The notes under the pieces were generated by a model. That model searched no databases. It was given only the letters and a program-made list of their open reading frames with translations, and was not told the DNA's origin. Positions 8,571 through 17,023 of a stretch of 64,000 nucleotides of DNA are shown here, piece after piece. The DNA is from Marinobacter sp. LQ44 (GTDB lineage: Bacteria; Pseudomonadota; Gammaproteobacteria; Pseudomonadales; Oleiphilaceae). Numbering within the stretch: position 1 is the stretch's first letter; each line of letters begins with the position of its first letter. The DNA lies in contig NZ_CP014754.1 of assembly GCF_001447155.2 (NCBI RefSeq), positions 2,294,001 to 2,358,000 of the forward strand. Reading direction: 5' to 3'. Made by a program: the position numbers and the translations under genes.

Positions 8571-9350
8571 ATGGAATATGGGGAAAGGACAATACCCTCA
8601 GTGACCAAGGCCTTATCCACTGTTGAAATCGTAGAGGTCATCCGTCGGTCGGAACACGGGATGACCAAACCCTTCATCTGCCGGGGCAACGACGACAACT
8701 TCTACTTTGTAAAAGGTATTGGCGCAGGCCGGGACAGTCAGATCAAAGAATGGGTTTCGGGTAACCTGGCACTGAGCTTCGGTATACCTGTTGCGCCATT
8801 CAAAATTGTAAACGTGCCGGAAGAAATTCTGGAGGTATTGCCTCCTGGCCATGCAAGAGATCTTGGTGCTGGGCCCGCATTTGGCTCTTTAGAGAAACGC
8901 CTCACGGAAATAACCATTCCCCAGATTCGAGAGGTTCCGCTAGAGACCAGAAAAGCCCTTCTGTGTTTTGACTGGTGGATTGCAAACGGCGACCGGTGCT
9001 TTTCCGAGAACGGTGGTAATCCGAATCTGTTCTGGGAGCCAGGCAAACGAGAACTGGTCGTTATCGATCACAATCAGGCCTTCGATCCAGAGGTTACTGC
9101 AGAAACCTTTTTCCGTGACCACATCTTCCACGAGGCGGCTGCGGACATTGCGGATGACTTGGTTGAGCGGCAGATCTACACTGACAAAATGAATGAAGCA
9201 CTCTTCCATTGGGATTCGATCGTTGCCGGGTTGCCAGAAGAGTGGTTTTATATTGATCCTGAAATGACGATTGAGCTGGGTCTGAGCACCGATGAGCTTA
9301 AAACCCATTTGTTACGTTGTCTAAGAGATGACTTCTGGAACTGGAAATGA
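8571..9350 (+). CDS. HipA-like kinase-fold protein
   Basis: A protein of about 259 residues resembling the short HipA family (HipA_2 type), which carries a kinase-like C-terminal core without the usual HipB partner. Visible landmarks are FICRGNDDNFYFVKG (ATP-binding strand region, about residues 35-48), FDWWIANGDR (about 130-139, like the catalytic D-x-N-x-D-R segment), NPNLFW, and LVVIDHNQAF (about 161-170, metal-binding Asp). ATG 8571 is the first methionine past the terminator hairpin. GTG 8601, preceded by a GGGGAAAGGA stretch, is a good alternative. It overlaps the next gene by ATGA, so both are made from one message. Its substrate is unknown. Confidence 0.7.
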   Translation: MEYGERTIPSVTKALSTVEIVEVIRRSEHGMTKPFICRGNDDNFYFVKGIGAGRDSQIKEWVSGNLALSFGIPVAPFKIVNVPEEILEVLPPGHARDLGAGPAFGSLEKRLTEITIPQIREVPLETRKALLCFDWWIANGDRCFSENGGNPNLFWEPGKRELVVIDHNQAFDPEVTAETFFRDHIFHEAAADIADDLVERQIYTDKMNEALFHWDSIVAGLPEEWFYIDPEMTIELGLSTDELKTHLLRCLRDDFWNWK

Positions 9351-10201
9351 CTAGGTTTGCTTGTAACTACGCCATTGTGCGATTCATGCCATACGTCGAA
9401 ACCGGCGAGTTTGCCAACGTTGGCGTTTTGCTGTGGATACCCAAGCAGAAAACCCTGTTGTTCAAACTTCTACGACGTAAGTACGGCCGAATTACTCAAT
9501 TCTTCGAAGAGCTGGATAAACAGGTCTACCTGAAGGCCATGGCTGATCTGGATACCGAGCTTCACCGAATCGAGGGGCTGCTGAAGGAAGGTGCTGCGGT
9601 AACCGCCAATCCAAATCTTGAATACGGCTTCCATAAGGGCGTTTTCGAAGAGATCATCCGACCCCGTGAGACCATTGTCCGCTTTAGCGAGCAAAGGGCC
9701 ATTCTGACAGAGAATCCGACAGAAACACTCGCTGCACTCTACGACTACTACGTTGGCCGCAACTTCGTGACCAAGGAGTATCAGGAAGGGCTGATGGAGA
9801 AGGGTATCAAGCGCCTGCTAGATCAGGAAAATCTTGGCAAGCGCTATCAAAAGCGAAAAGTTCAGGACAAGGTTTACGGTGTTTCCTTCCCCTTTGTCGA
9901 AGAGCAGAATCAAAAGGCAGTGAGGGTGATCAAACCATTATTTCTGGGCCAGGCCGATTCAACCGCGATTATCGAGCATGGTGGTCAGTGGCAACTTAAG
10001 GTCGAACAACTCAGAAAACGGCAACTACTTCATGGCCCAGTTTTATTTCCCGTAAAAGGCCCCGAGGATGCTAAAGCCGGCGACCACCGCCAAGAGGCTT
10101 TCGAAGAAACCAAGCAGAGCCTCTCAGGTGAAGGCATAGAACTGGTTGCCTTTGAAGAGCACAAGAAGATTTTGGACTTCGCTTCTCAACTTGTGCATTG
10201 A
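9347..10201 (+). CDS. DUF3037 domain protein
   Basis: A 284-residue protein with a DUF3037-like N-terminal half: NYAIVRFMPYVETGEFANVG and VLLWIPKQKTLLFKLLRRKYGRI-type segments in the first 50 residues. The remainder is charged and helical. No signal peptide or membrane segment is seen. It is translationally coupled (ATGA) to the HipA-like gene, an association known to recur in bacteria, which suggests a two-protein system. The function is unknown; a toxin-antitoxin or defence role is only a guess from the kinase partner and the neighbouring restriction genes. Confidence 0.75.
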   Translation: MTRFACNYAIVRFMPYVETGEFANVGVLLWIPKQKTLLFKLLRRKYGRITQFFEELDKQVYLKAMADLDTELHRIEGLLKEGAAVTANPNLEYGFHKGVFEEIIRPRETIVRFSEQRAILTENPTETLAALYDYYVGRNFVTKEYQEGLMEKGIKRLLDQENLGKRYQKRKVQDKVYGVSFPFVEEQNQKAVRVIKPLFLGQADSTAIIEHGGQWQLKVEQLRKRQLLHGPVLFPVKGPEDAKAGDHRQEAFEETKQSLSGEGIELVAFEEHKKILDFASQLVH

Positions 10202-10203
10202 AC

Positions 10204-10233
10204 GACCATTTTCGTGATATCACGAAAATGGTC
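10204..10233. repeat. Perfect 30-bp palindrome after the DUF3037 gene
   Basis: The 15-base half GACCATTTTCGTGAT is followed at once by its exact complement, centred on GATATC. It is followed on the plus strand by ATCTTTTATT, so it could terminate the HipA-like/DUF3037 message. It lies between convergent genes. The ATTTTCGTG core matches the palindrome at 8362-8393. Confidence 0.85.
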
Positions 10234-10398
10234 ATCTTTTATTCCCGTCAACGCAATTGCTCCACCACAATCAACTCCCCAAGCTCAAACCCCTCCGCCT
10301 CTGCCCTTTCCATGAACGTCTCCAACACCTCCTCACTCACCTCCGACGTGCGCGACATCAGCCACAGGTAGTTTCGGTTGTAGCCGGTGATATAGGCC

Positions 10399-10404
10399 GT
10401 GGAG
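10399..10404. repeat. IS21 target duplication, left copy
   Basis: GTGGAG precedes the element end TGCGTATTCC and is repeated at 16520-16525. Confidence 0.88.
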
Positions 10405-10422
10405 TGCGTATTCCAGACCAAG

Positions 10423-10497
10423 GTTGCCACTGATTCCAGACGAAGCCTGCCACCCATTCCACGCGAAAGCTGCCACTGATTCCACGGCAAAGCTGCC
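10423..10497. repeat. Multiple terminal repeats, IS21 left end
   Basis: Four tandem copies of a motif built on TGCCAC (GTTGCCACTGATTCCA, CCTGCCACCCATTCCA, GCTGCCACTGATTCCA, GCTGCCACC) are spaced about 22-27 bp apart. Such arrays are the IstA binding sites in IS21 relatives. Confidence 0.8.
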
Positions 10498-11218
10498 ACC
10501 CCGGCAGGCTGCCTGATTTCCCCATCAAAACGTCCGGCGCGGGATAACTAACGGTACTCTGCTCCTTTTCATCCGGAGAGGGCCAGATGCCAGCGAAGAG
10601 GTTATCCATGCGTAAAATCAAAGAAGTCCTTCGCCTCAAGTGGGAGCGAGGGCTGAGCAATCGTCAGGTTGCGGCGGCCTGCGGCGTCAGCCGCCCGACC
10701 GTGAGCGAATACCTGCGCCGCACAGCTGAGGCCGGTTTGAGCTGGCCGTTGCCAGCGGACTTGGACGAGGCCCAACTGGAGCAACGGCTGTTCCCGCCAC
10801 CACCGGATCTGCCGGCACAGGCCCGAGGCATTCCGGACTGGCAGCGGATCCACGATGAGCTCCGGGGCAAGAACGTCACACTGTTCCTGCTCTGGCAGGA
10901 ATATCGGCAAGCCAACCCCGATGGCTATCAGTACAGCTGGTTCTGCGAGCACTACCGGGCCTGGCGGGGCAAGCTGGATCTGGTGATGCGCCAGGACCAT
11001 CGGGCCGGTGAGAAGCTGTTCGTGGACTATGCGGGCCAGACCGTGCCCATTATTGATCGCACCACTGGAGAAATCCACGAGGCGCAAGTCTTTGTGGCCG
11101 TTATGGGCGCGTCCAACTACACCTATGCCGAAGCCACCTGGAGCCAGTCGCTGCCAGACTGGATTGGCTCCCATATCCGGGCCTTCGAGTTCCTGGGCGG
11201 CGTGCCGGAACTGGTGGT

Positions 11219-11250
11219 TCCGGATTATGTGTCCCGGCACATAATCCGGA
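11219..11250. repeat. Extra palindromic module at the RIT left junction
   Basis: TCCGGA (11219-11224), a 20-bp palindromic segment TTATGTGTCCCGGCACATAA (11225-11244), then TCCGGA again (11245-11250). It lies outside the symmetric inverted repeat that begins at 11251 and has no counterpart at the right end. Confidence 0.85.
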
Positions 11251-11336
11251 TTATGTTCCCTATCCCATTATGTTTCGTTCACTTTGGAAGACCTTGAAAC
11301 CATAGGGAGGCCCCCTTGCACTGGGGCACATAACGA
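11251..11336. repeat. RIT left inverted repeat
   Basis: The first 60 bases match the inverted right end at 58 positions. Sixteen unmatched bases follow, then CACATAACGA matches again. Inside are repeats of a TTATGT motif (11251, 11268 and, inverted, 11327), likely recombinase binding sites. Confidence 0.88.
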
Positions 11337-12353
11337 TCACAGGGATTCCAGCCATTGCAGCAGCTCGGAATTGGATCGCCATACTGGCTTTCGGTGGGAC
11401 TCCGCCGGAGAATCCCAAATAGGCTCACAGGTGCGGAGCGCGTCCACTTTCATTCGGAGGGTGATCTCGGCGTATCGGTTGGTGGTCTCCAAACTGACGT
11501 GTCCAAGCCAGGCGCGGATGACGTTGACCTCGACACCTGCTTCAAGCAAATGCACGGCCGTCGTGTGGCGTAAGACATGGGGTGAGATGTGCCGCACTGT
11601 GCCATCTGCGCTTTTCTTCACCACCTTGACGGTATGACGCCGCACGATCTTGTAGATACCAAATCTGGTCAGCGGCGCACTGTTGCGGGCTAGGAAGACA
11701 GCGTCATTGGAGTGGCGTCGTTGCCGATTTTGCTCCAGTAAGTCCTGCATCAGACCCGCCGTTCGCGTCCACAAAGGACAGGTACGCCATTTGTCACCTT
11801 TACCATGCAGCCGTACTCGGGGCTCAGAACCGAGTTCCAGGTGCGTTGCGCGCAGATCCGCTACCTCCTGTACGCGTGCTCCGGTGTTATAAAGGAAGCG
11901 AAGCAAGGCTTGGTCGCGCAGAGCCTGAGGGTGGTCGGTGGGCAAGGCAGCGAACAGAGCATTAATCTCGTCGCGTTCGAGATACAGAGTCTCGCCCGGT
12001 TGCCAGCGTTTGACGGGAATGGAAGCAATTTGCTGTGCTTCCCCGAGCACGCAGGGCTCACGGCCGGCAAGATACTCGAAGAAGGTATGCAGCGCCGCCA
12101 GGCGCTGGTTTCGGGTTCTAACCCCATTACCACGTTCCTGTTCAAGGTGTTGCAAAAAATGGCGCACTCGCTCGCCAGTGAGATCAGCCAGTTCCAAGCG
12201 GGTGATCCGGCAATGCTTATCCTTTGCAGCGAATTGCAAGAACAGGCGCAGGCTCTCCTTATAACTTCGGATACTGGCCGGGCGCAGCCCCCGTTGGCAT
12301 TTAAGGTGATCCTCTACGAAGGCAAAGACGAGACGCCCCAATTGATCCGTCAT
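11337..12353 (-). CDS. ritC: RIT tyrosine recombinase C
   Basis: A 338-residue tyrosine recombinase and the third gene of the trio. It has an N-terminal SAM-like core-binding domain (about residues 1-110) and a C-terminal catalytic domain. The catalytic Arg lies in LYNTGARVQEVADLR (about 180), with HVLRHTTAVHLLEAG (H-x-x-R, about 265) and WLGHVSLETTNRYAEI (GH and nucleophilic Tyr, about 290-303). Its ATG overlaps the ritB stop in ATGA. The stop abuts the left inverted repeat. It probably acts together with the other two recombinases; the division of labour in RIT elements is not known. Confidence 0.92.
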   Translation of the reverse strand: MTDQLGRLVFAFVEDHLKCQRGLRPASIRSYKESLRLFLQFAAKDKHCRITRLELADLTGERVRHFLQHLEQERGNGVRTRNQRLAALHTFFEYLAGREPCVLGEAQQIASIPVKRWQPGETLYLERDEINALFAALPTDHPQALRDQALLRFLYNTGARVQEVADLRATHLELGSEPRVRLHGKGDKWRTCPLWTRTAGLMQDLLEQNRQRRHSNDAVFLARNSAPLTRFGIYKIVRRHTVKVVKKSADGTVRHISPHVLRHTTAVHLLEAGVEVNVIRAWLGHVSLETTNRYAEITLRMKVDALRTCEPIWDSPAESHRKPVWRSNSELLQWLESL

Positions 12354-13339
12354 GATAGCTCCTCCTCTCTGCGGGGATCGGCGAATCGCTCGAACCGTTG
12401 GCTCGCCTCCCGGAGCAGTGCTTCGGTGATGGTCAGATACCAGGCAGTCGATGCCGGGTCGGCATGGCCCATGAAGGTTGATAGATGAAAGAGCCGTTGA
12501 TTGGGATCCACGCCGGTGCGATACCAGCGGAGCAGAGTTGCGACCGCGAAGGAATGGCGCAGGCAGTGCAGATGAGGTTGGCGTACGCCAGGTGGCACGT
12601 ACGGATCCATCTTCAGTATCAAGTGGTGAAATGTCTGACTGACCGTCTCAATACGCATTGGCTTGCGCTCTGGGAAAAAGCTGAAAGAAAATACCGGATC
12701 ATCCGGCTGCCATGGCCCATACCGATCAACGCCAAACTGTAGATAGACAGCGATCTGTTGCGCCATGCGCGGGCCAAAGGGGACCAAACGCGTCTTGCCA
12801 AACTTGCTCTTGTCGATCACCAGAAGGCTGCGCTGGCAATCGACGTCGCGATACCGAAGATGCACAATCTCGCCGACACGCAGGCCCAAACCGTACATCA
12901 GCGAGAAGATTGTTCGGTAGACCATGCCACGACAGGGTGCCCGGGAATTGTCCGGAAGCTGTGACGCCAACGTCAGGATGTCTTCCACCTGAGCCGGTTC
13001 GAACAGGAAGGGTTTAAGCTGGGAAGTCACCGGCTGAGGGTGAGCACGAACCGGAGAATGCGCTAGCCGCTCCTGGGCCACCTGCCAGGCAAAAAAGCAG
13101 CGGAGCACCCCCAAGAGGTGGTTATAGCTGCGTGGGCGAGTGCGTGGCCGCGAAGCGAGAAAGGCCTCAATCAACGCCGGTTGCACTAACGCCGCATCAC
13201 TCACCCGTTCCTCGACCAAAAAGCGATCGAATAATTGCAAGGCGAGCTCTTCAGTATCAAATTTTCGGCCCAGCGCGCGCTTGTAACTCAAGTAAGCCGA
13301 AAAATCCTTGCCCAGTACGCTGTGGAAGGAGGCGGTCAT
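12350..13339 (-). CDS. ritB: RIT tyrosine recombinase B
   Basis: A 329-residue tyrosine recombinase and the middle gene of the trio. The frame is open further upstream, but ATG 13339, inside the ATGA overlap with the ritA stop, gives MTASFHSVLGKDFSAYLSYK and a normal N terminus. Catalytic landmarks are MYGLGLRVGEIVHLRYRD (Arg), HLHCLRHSFAVATLLRW (H-x-L-R-H) and FMGHADPASTAWYL (GH and Tyr). The Tyr context AWYLTI is less canonical than in the other two. Translation is coupled on both sides, which points to a fixed ratio of the three proteins. Confidence 0.9.
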   Translation of the reverse strand: MTASFHSVLGKDFSAYLSYKRALGRKFDTEELALQLFDRFLVEERVSDAALVQPALIEAFLASRPRTRPRSYNHLLGVLRCFFAWQVAQERLAHSPVRAHPQPVTSQLKPFLFEPAQVEDILTLASQLPDNSRAPCRGMVYRTIFSLMYGLGLRVGEIVHLRYRDVDCQRSLLVIDKSKFGKTRLVPFGPRMAQQIAVYLQFGVDRYGPWQPDDPVFSFSFFPERKPMRIETVSQTFHHLILKMDPYVPPGVRQPHLHCLRHSFAVATLLRWYRTGVDPNQRLFHLSTFMGHADPASTAWYLTITEALLREASQRFERFADPRREEELS

Positions 13340-14598
13340 GGCAGCACCTCCTCGTGGCCCAGCGCCACCATGCGCAGGGTTTCCACGTCCACCTTGGTAT
13401 AGATGCGGGTGGAACTTGGCGATGCATGACCAACGTAATCGCCGATGACCTTGAAGTTGAACTCGGCATCGACCAATCGCTGTACGCAAGTGTGGCGCAA
13501 GGTGTGCGAACCTGGGCGACGGACATTAATACCCGCTTTGCGCAGGTAGTGCGTCGCGCGGCTGGACACAGTAACCGCCGTCACAGGTCGGACGGGCGCC
13601 AGAACCCGGAAAAACAGCCTTCGCTCCTCGACGTGTGGGCGTGCATTTTTTAAGTAGTCGAGAATAGCTTCGCCTACCACTGAAGAGAGAGGGTACGCAG
13701 TGGTGTGTCCCGCCTTGCGCTGCGGCACCAACAGGCGTTCTCTCTTCCAGTCAATATTCTCCAGTGTCAATCCGGCCACCTCATGGCCGCGCAGTCCATA
13801 CGTGACGAGCAAAAGTAGAATGGCATAGTCGCGCTTGCCCAGAGCACTGCGCCGATCAACAACATCTAGCATGCGCCGGACGTCGTCCCAGGAGATCGAA
13901 CGCGGGAGATCGGCCAGCTGATACCGACGCGGGGACTCTACGGTAGCGCCGAGATCGCGATTGATCAGCTGCTCGCGGTACAGGTAGCGCAGGAAGACTC
14001 GCAAGGAGCTGCACAGCCCCGTCATAGAATGCGGGCTCAATCGGCGACCGCTCTCCACCACAAATGCACTGAGTATGGCTGGAGTGAGCTCGGACAAATG
14101 CAGCAGGTTGATTCGCGCCAGGTAGGCTTCCAGGTTATGCAGATAATGGCCATAGTGCCGGAGAGACAGCTCGCGCAGGCCCCGTTCTTCACGCAGATAA
14201 ACAAAGAACCCCGGTGCCTGAACCAGGAAGGGATCTTGACTGGTCCGTCTCCGACCTGTTCCGCGGAAATCGGGCAACATCAGGGACAGCAATTGCTCGA
14301 TCGGTGTACGAGCATCATTAGCCACCCATCGCTTTGCCTGGTATGCGTTCTTGGCGTGAACCTTTACCCAGTGCTTTACATAAGGCTCGACATGAGTCGG
14401 AAGCTCGCTCCACTGCGTGGCACCATGATCGCGAGCAAACTCGCCAAACTGCCTCAGGAGTGGGACTCGCCGCAAGATTACCCTGGGCCTGTATCCGTGC
14501 CCGGCTAACCACGCAACGTACTGCTCAATCGGTTCCGCGATCCAGGAAGCGCGGATCGCATCGATGGTATCGGGCTTAACGAAGTAATGTTCTAACAT
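13336..14598 (-). CDS. ritA: RIT tyrosine recombinase A
   Basis: A 420-residue tyrosine recombinase, first of the three-gene operon. ATG 14598 (MLEHYFVKPDTIDAIRAS) is preceded by AAGGAG on the minus strand, which decides the start. There is an N-terminal DNA-binding region up to about residue 220. The catalytic domain has LVTYGLRGHEVAGLTLE (Arg), SHTLRHTCVQRLVDA (H-x-x-R-H) and YVGHASPSSTRIYTKVD (GH and Tyr). The upstream space to the right inverted repeat is short, so the promoter probably lies within or next to the repeat, coupling expression to the element end. Confidence 0.92.
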   Translation of the reverse strand: MLEHYFVKPDTIDAIRASWIAEPIEQYVAWLAGHGYRPRVILRRVPLLRQFGEFARDHGATQWSELPTHVEPYVKHWVKVHAKNAYQAKRWVANDARTPIEQLLSLMLPDFRGTGRRRTSQDPFLVQAPGFFVYLREERGLRELSLRHYGHYLHNLEAYLARINLLHLSELTPAILSAFVVESGRRLSPHSMTGLCSSLRVFLRYLYREQLINRDLGATVESPRRYQLADLPRSISWDDVRRMLDVVDRRSALGKRDYAILLLLVTYGLRGHEVAGLTLENIDWKRERLLVPQRKAGHTTAYPLSSVVGEAILDYLKNARPHVEERRLFFRVLAPVRPVTAVTVSSRATHYLRKAGINVRRPGSHTLRHTCVQRLVDAEFNFKVIGDYVGHASPSSTRIYTKVDVETLRMVALGHEEVLP

Positions 14599-14652
14599 GA
14601 CAATCTCCTTTCTGGATGTAGGAAAGGAAATCATGCGCCCAAACGGCATCTG

Positions 14653-14738
14653 TCGTTATGTGTCCTTTTACACGGGATCCTCCCTATGGATTCAAGGTCT
14701 TCCAAAGTGAACGGAACATAATGGGATAGGGAACATAA
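14653..14738. repeat. RIT right inverted repeat
   Basis: Inverted partner of 11251-11336; outermost bases read inward TTATGTTCCCTATCCC. TCCGGA follows at 14739-14744, at the point where istA resumes. Confidence 0.88.
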
Positions 14739-15659
14739 TCCGGACAACCTCCGCTCCGGCGTTACCAAGGCTCACCGCTACGAGCCGGATCTAAATCCAA
14801 CCTATCAGGACATGGCCGCCCATTATGGCGTGGCCGTTGTCCCCACACGGGCCCGTAAGCCCCGCGACAAGGCCAAGGTGGAAGGTGGAGTACTGATCGT
14901 CGAACGCTGGATCCTGGCGGCGTTGCGCCATCGTCAGCACTTCTCACTGGGGCAACTCAACGCCACCATCCGCGAGCTGCTGGAGCGACTCAACAGCCGG
15001 CCCTTCCGCAAGTTGCCCGGCTGTCGGCGCGACCACTTCGAGCAGTTGGATAAACCCGTTCTACAGCCATTGCCCGCAGAGCCGTATGTTTACGCGGAGT
15101 GGAAGAAGGCCCGGGTGCACATCGACTACCATGTGGCCATCGACGGACATTACTACTCGGTGCCCTACACCCTGATCAAGAAAGAGGTAGAAGTCCGGAT
15201 TACCCACAACACCATCGAATGCTTTTACCGGGGCAACCGGATCGCCAGTCACCGGCGCTCCGACCAGAAGGGACGACACACCACCATCGCCGCTCACATG
15301 CCTGAGTCTCATCGCCACGCTGGTGACTGGTCACCAGAACGTCTGATCGCCTGGGCGGCCAAGACCGGCCCGGCTACCGAGAAGCTCATCCGCACGGCCC
15401 TCGGAGCCCGCAAGCACCCGCAACAGGCCTATCGCTCCTGTCTGGGCATACTACGGCTGGGGCAGAGCTACGGTGAGTCGCGGCTGGAAGCCGCCTGCCA
15501 GCGTGCCCTGATGCTGGGCAGTTGCCGTTACAAGAGCATCGAATCCATCCTCAAACACCGTCTGGATCAGCAGCCTCTGGAAGAACAACAGGAACTGGCC
15601 TTGCCCGACACACACGACAACATCCGCGGCCCTGCCTACTACCACTGAAGGAATCTGAC

Positions 15660-16415
15660 ATGCTAAAACATCCCACACTGGATAAGCTCCACGCCCTCAA
15701 GCTGACCGGCATGGCCGCCGCCCTGGCGGATCAGTCAGCCACCCCCGACATCACCGATCTGAGCTTCGAGGAGCGCCTCGGGCTACTCGTGGACCGGGAA
15801 ATGACCGAGCGAGATAACCGGCGCATGACCAGCCGGTTGCGCCGTGCCAGGCTGCGGCACAATGCCATCCTCGAAGACATCGATTACCGGAACTCACGGG
15901 GCCTGGATAAAGGGCTGGTGCAGTCACTGGCCGGCTGCCAATGGGTAAAAGAGCACCTGAACGTGCTCATCACCGGTCCCACCGGGGTTGGCAAAACCTG
16001 GTTGGCCTGTGCCTTGGCACACAGGGCCTGCCGGGAAGGCTACACCGCACAGTATGTGCGCCTGACCCGGCTGCTACGGGAGCTGACCATTGCCAAGGGC
16101 GATGGCCAGTACGCCAAACTCCTGACCAACCTGGCCAAAGTCGACGTCCTGATCCTGGATGACTGGGGACTGATGAAGCTGAGCGCCGAAAATCGGCGAG
16201 ACTTGCTGGAGGTACTGGAAGACCGGCATGGCAGGCGCTCCACCATCGCCACGAGCCAATTACCCATCGAGGAATGGCATGGTGTAATCGGTGACGCCAC
16301 TCTGGCCGACGCCATCCTGGACCGGCTCGTTCATAACGCCTACAAGATCAATCTCCGAGGCGAATCCATGCGAAAACGGCAAGCAAAGTTGACGGACACT
16401 GAGATTTCGGAGTAA
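15660..16415 (+). CDS. istB: IS21 helper ATPase IstB
   Basis: A 251-residue AAA+ ATPase of the IstB/DnaC type. Walker A is GPTGVGKTW near residue 110 and Walker B is VLILDDWG near 165. The IS21-IstB N-terminal segment begins MLKHPTLDKLHALKLTGMAA. GAAGGAA lies just before ATG 15660, and the gene follows istA by 11 bases. IstB remodels target DNA and activates IstA. It is intact here while istA is not. Confidence 0.93.
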   Translation: MLKHPTLDKLHALKLTGMAAALADQSATPDITDLSFEERLGLLVDREMTERDNRRMTSRLRRARLRHNAILEDIDYRNSRGLDKGLVQSLAGCQWVKEHLNVLITGPTGVGKTWLACALAHRACREGYTAQYVRLTRLLRELTIAKGDGQYAKLLTNLAKVDVLILDDWGLMKLSAENRRDLLEVLEDRHGRRSTIATSQLPIEEWHGVIGDATLADAILDRLVHNAYKINLRGESMRKRQAKLTDTEISE

Positions 16416-16439
16416 GAAGAGAAACCCCGCGTCGCTACG

Positions 16440-16503
16440 CTCCGATGGGTGGCAGCCTTGCTCCGGTCCGGGTGGCAGGCTTCACGTGGAATGGGTGGCA
16501 ACC
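16440..16503. repeat. Multiple terminal repeats, IS21 right end
   Basis: Three copies of the inverted terminal motif (GGGTGGCAGCC, GGGTGGCAGGC, ATGGGTGGCAACC) mirror the array at the left end. Confidence 0.8.
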
Positions 16504-16519
16504 TTCAGCGGTTTACGCA

Positions 16520-16525
16520 GTGGAG
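16520..16525. repeat. IS21 target duplication, right copy
   Basis: GTGGAG follows the element end TTTACGCA, matching 10399-10404; it lies within the Tyr-Ser-Thr codons of blc. Confidence 0.88.
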
Positions 16526-17023
16526 TAGTCGTCATCCAACTCGAACACCACATAAGAAGCATAAAAAGGCCCAAAGAACGACACTTTCAGATGGCCAACT
16601 TCGCTGTCACCCACAAACTTTGCCCGGCCCTGGGCTTCTTTCCACTCGCCCTTTTCTGCGTTGTAACCGCGGTTGATGACCTTAATGCTGCCGTCATCGT
16701 TCAGGGTGTAGTCGGCGGTTACCTGGCTCAGGCTCCGCTCGAAGGAGTGGTCCAGCCGGGCGATTTCGTACCAGGTGCCCAGGTAGCGGTCCTGGTCGAA
16801 GCCGGTGACCGGTTCGATGCCTTTTGGCAATCCGGTGCAACCGGTCAGTAACAGGAGTAGGGTGGTTAGCAGAGCAAAGGGTTTCATCAGGCGCTGTCCT
16901 TAGTTCAGGAAGTTGCACAAACAACCATAACAAAGCGCCGGCGAAAACACTGCTGTGATTGCCTGAGCTCTGGAATGCGAAAAGCGACGTATACTGAACC
17001 TCAACCAATCAAGGAGAACAGGC

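Larger units (their letters stand above)
11225..14738 (-). mobile_element. RIT (recombinase-in-trio) element
   Basis: Three overlapping tyrosine recombinase genes on the minus strand are enclosed by 86-bp inverted repeats (11251-11336 and 14653-14738). TCCGGA occurs at the outer edge on both sides (11219-11224 and 14739-14744), and excising the element plus one TCCGGA restores istA perfectly. This is the arrangement described for RIT elements. The start is given as 11225 because of the extra 26-bp module; the symmetric element begins at 11251. Confidence 0.9.
10587..15648 (+). pseudogene. istA: IS21 transposase IstA, interrupted by a RIT element
   Basis: The N-terminal part (10587-11224) has a helix-turn-helix (LSNRQVAAACGVSRPTVSEY) and the first catalytic Asp in KLFVDYAGQTVPIIDR. 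It breaks at ELVVPD. The C-terminal part resumes at 14745 with [20 protein letters not shown], then [20 protein letters not shown] with the catalytic Glu, and ends at 15648. The two pieces total 1542 bases and join in frame to 513 residues, normal for IstA. As found, the N-terminal piece reads about 24 codons into the RIT end and stops at 11297. GGAGAGG precedes the ATG at 10587. Confidence 0.93.
10405..16519 (+). mobile_element. IS21-family element carrying a nested RIT element
   Basis: The element runs from TGCGTATT to TTTACGCA, with related inward ends: left TGCGTATTCCAGACCAAGG, right read inward TGCGTAAACCGCTGAAGG. A 6-bp duplication GTGGAG flanks it. It encodes IstA (interrupted) and IstB on the plus strand. 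Its length is 6115 bp with the internal RIT insertion and about 2.6 kb without it, normal for IS21. Since istA is broken, the element should not move unless IstA is supplied in trans. Confidence 0.93.
10248..16887 (-). pseudogene. blc: Outer-membrane lipocalin (Blc-like), split by an IS21 element
   Basis: The 5' part (16887 down to 16520) encodes a lipoprotein signal MKPFALLTTLLLLLTGC with the lipobox Cys at 17. The lipocalin motif YLGTWYEIARLDHSFER follows, running to FELDDDYST. The 3' part (10404 down to 10248) begins TAYITGYNRNYLWLMSR and ends ELIVVEQLR. Removing the inserted DNA and one GTGGAG copy gives a continuous 172-residue frame, the usual size for Blc. The native protein would be an outer-membrane-anchored carrier of lipids or fatty acids. 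As found, both pieces run into element sequence, so the protein is lost. Confidence 0.93.

Noticed and set aside
11337..14598. Prophage or integrative-element integrases
   Set aside because: Three overlapping tyrosine recombinases with shared terminal inverted repeats and no phage or cargo genes fit a RIT element better.
10405..16519. CRISPR-like array in the repeated IS21 terminal motifs
   Set aside because: The repeats are few, imperfect, spaced 22-27 bp and lie at element ends, as for IstA binding sites; no cas genes are present.
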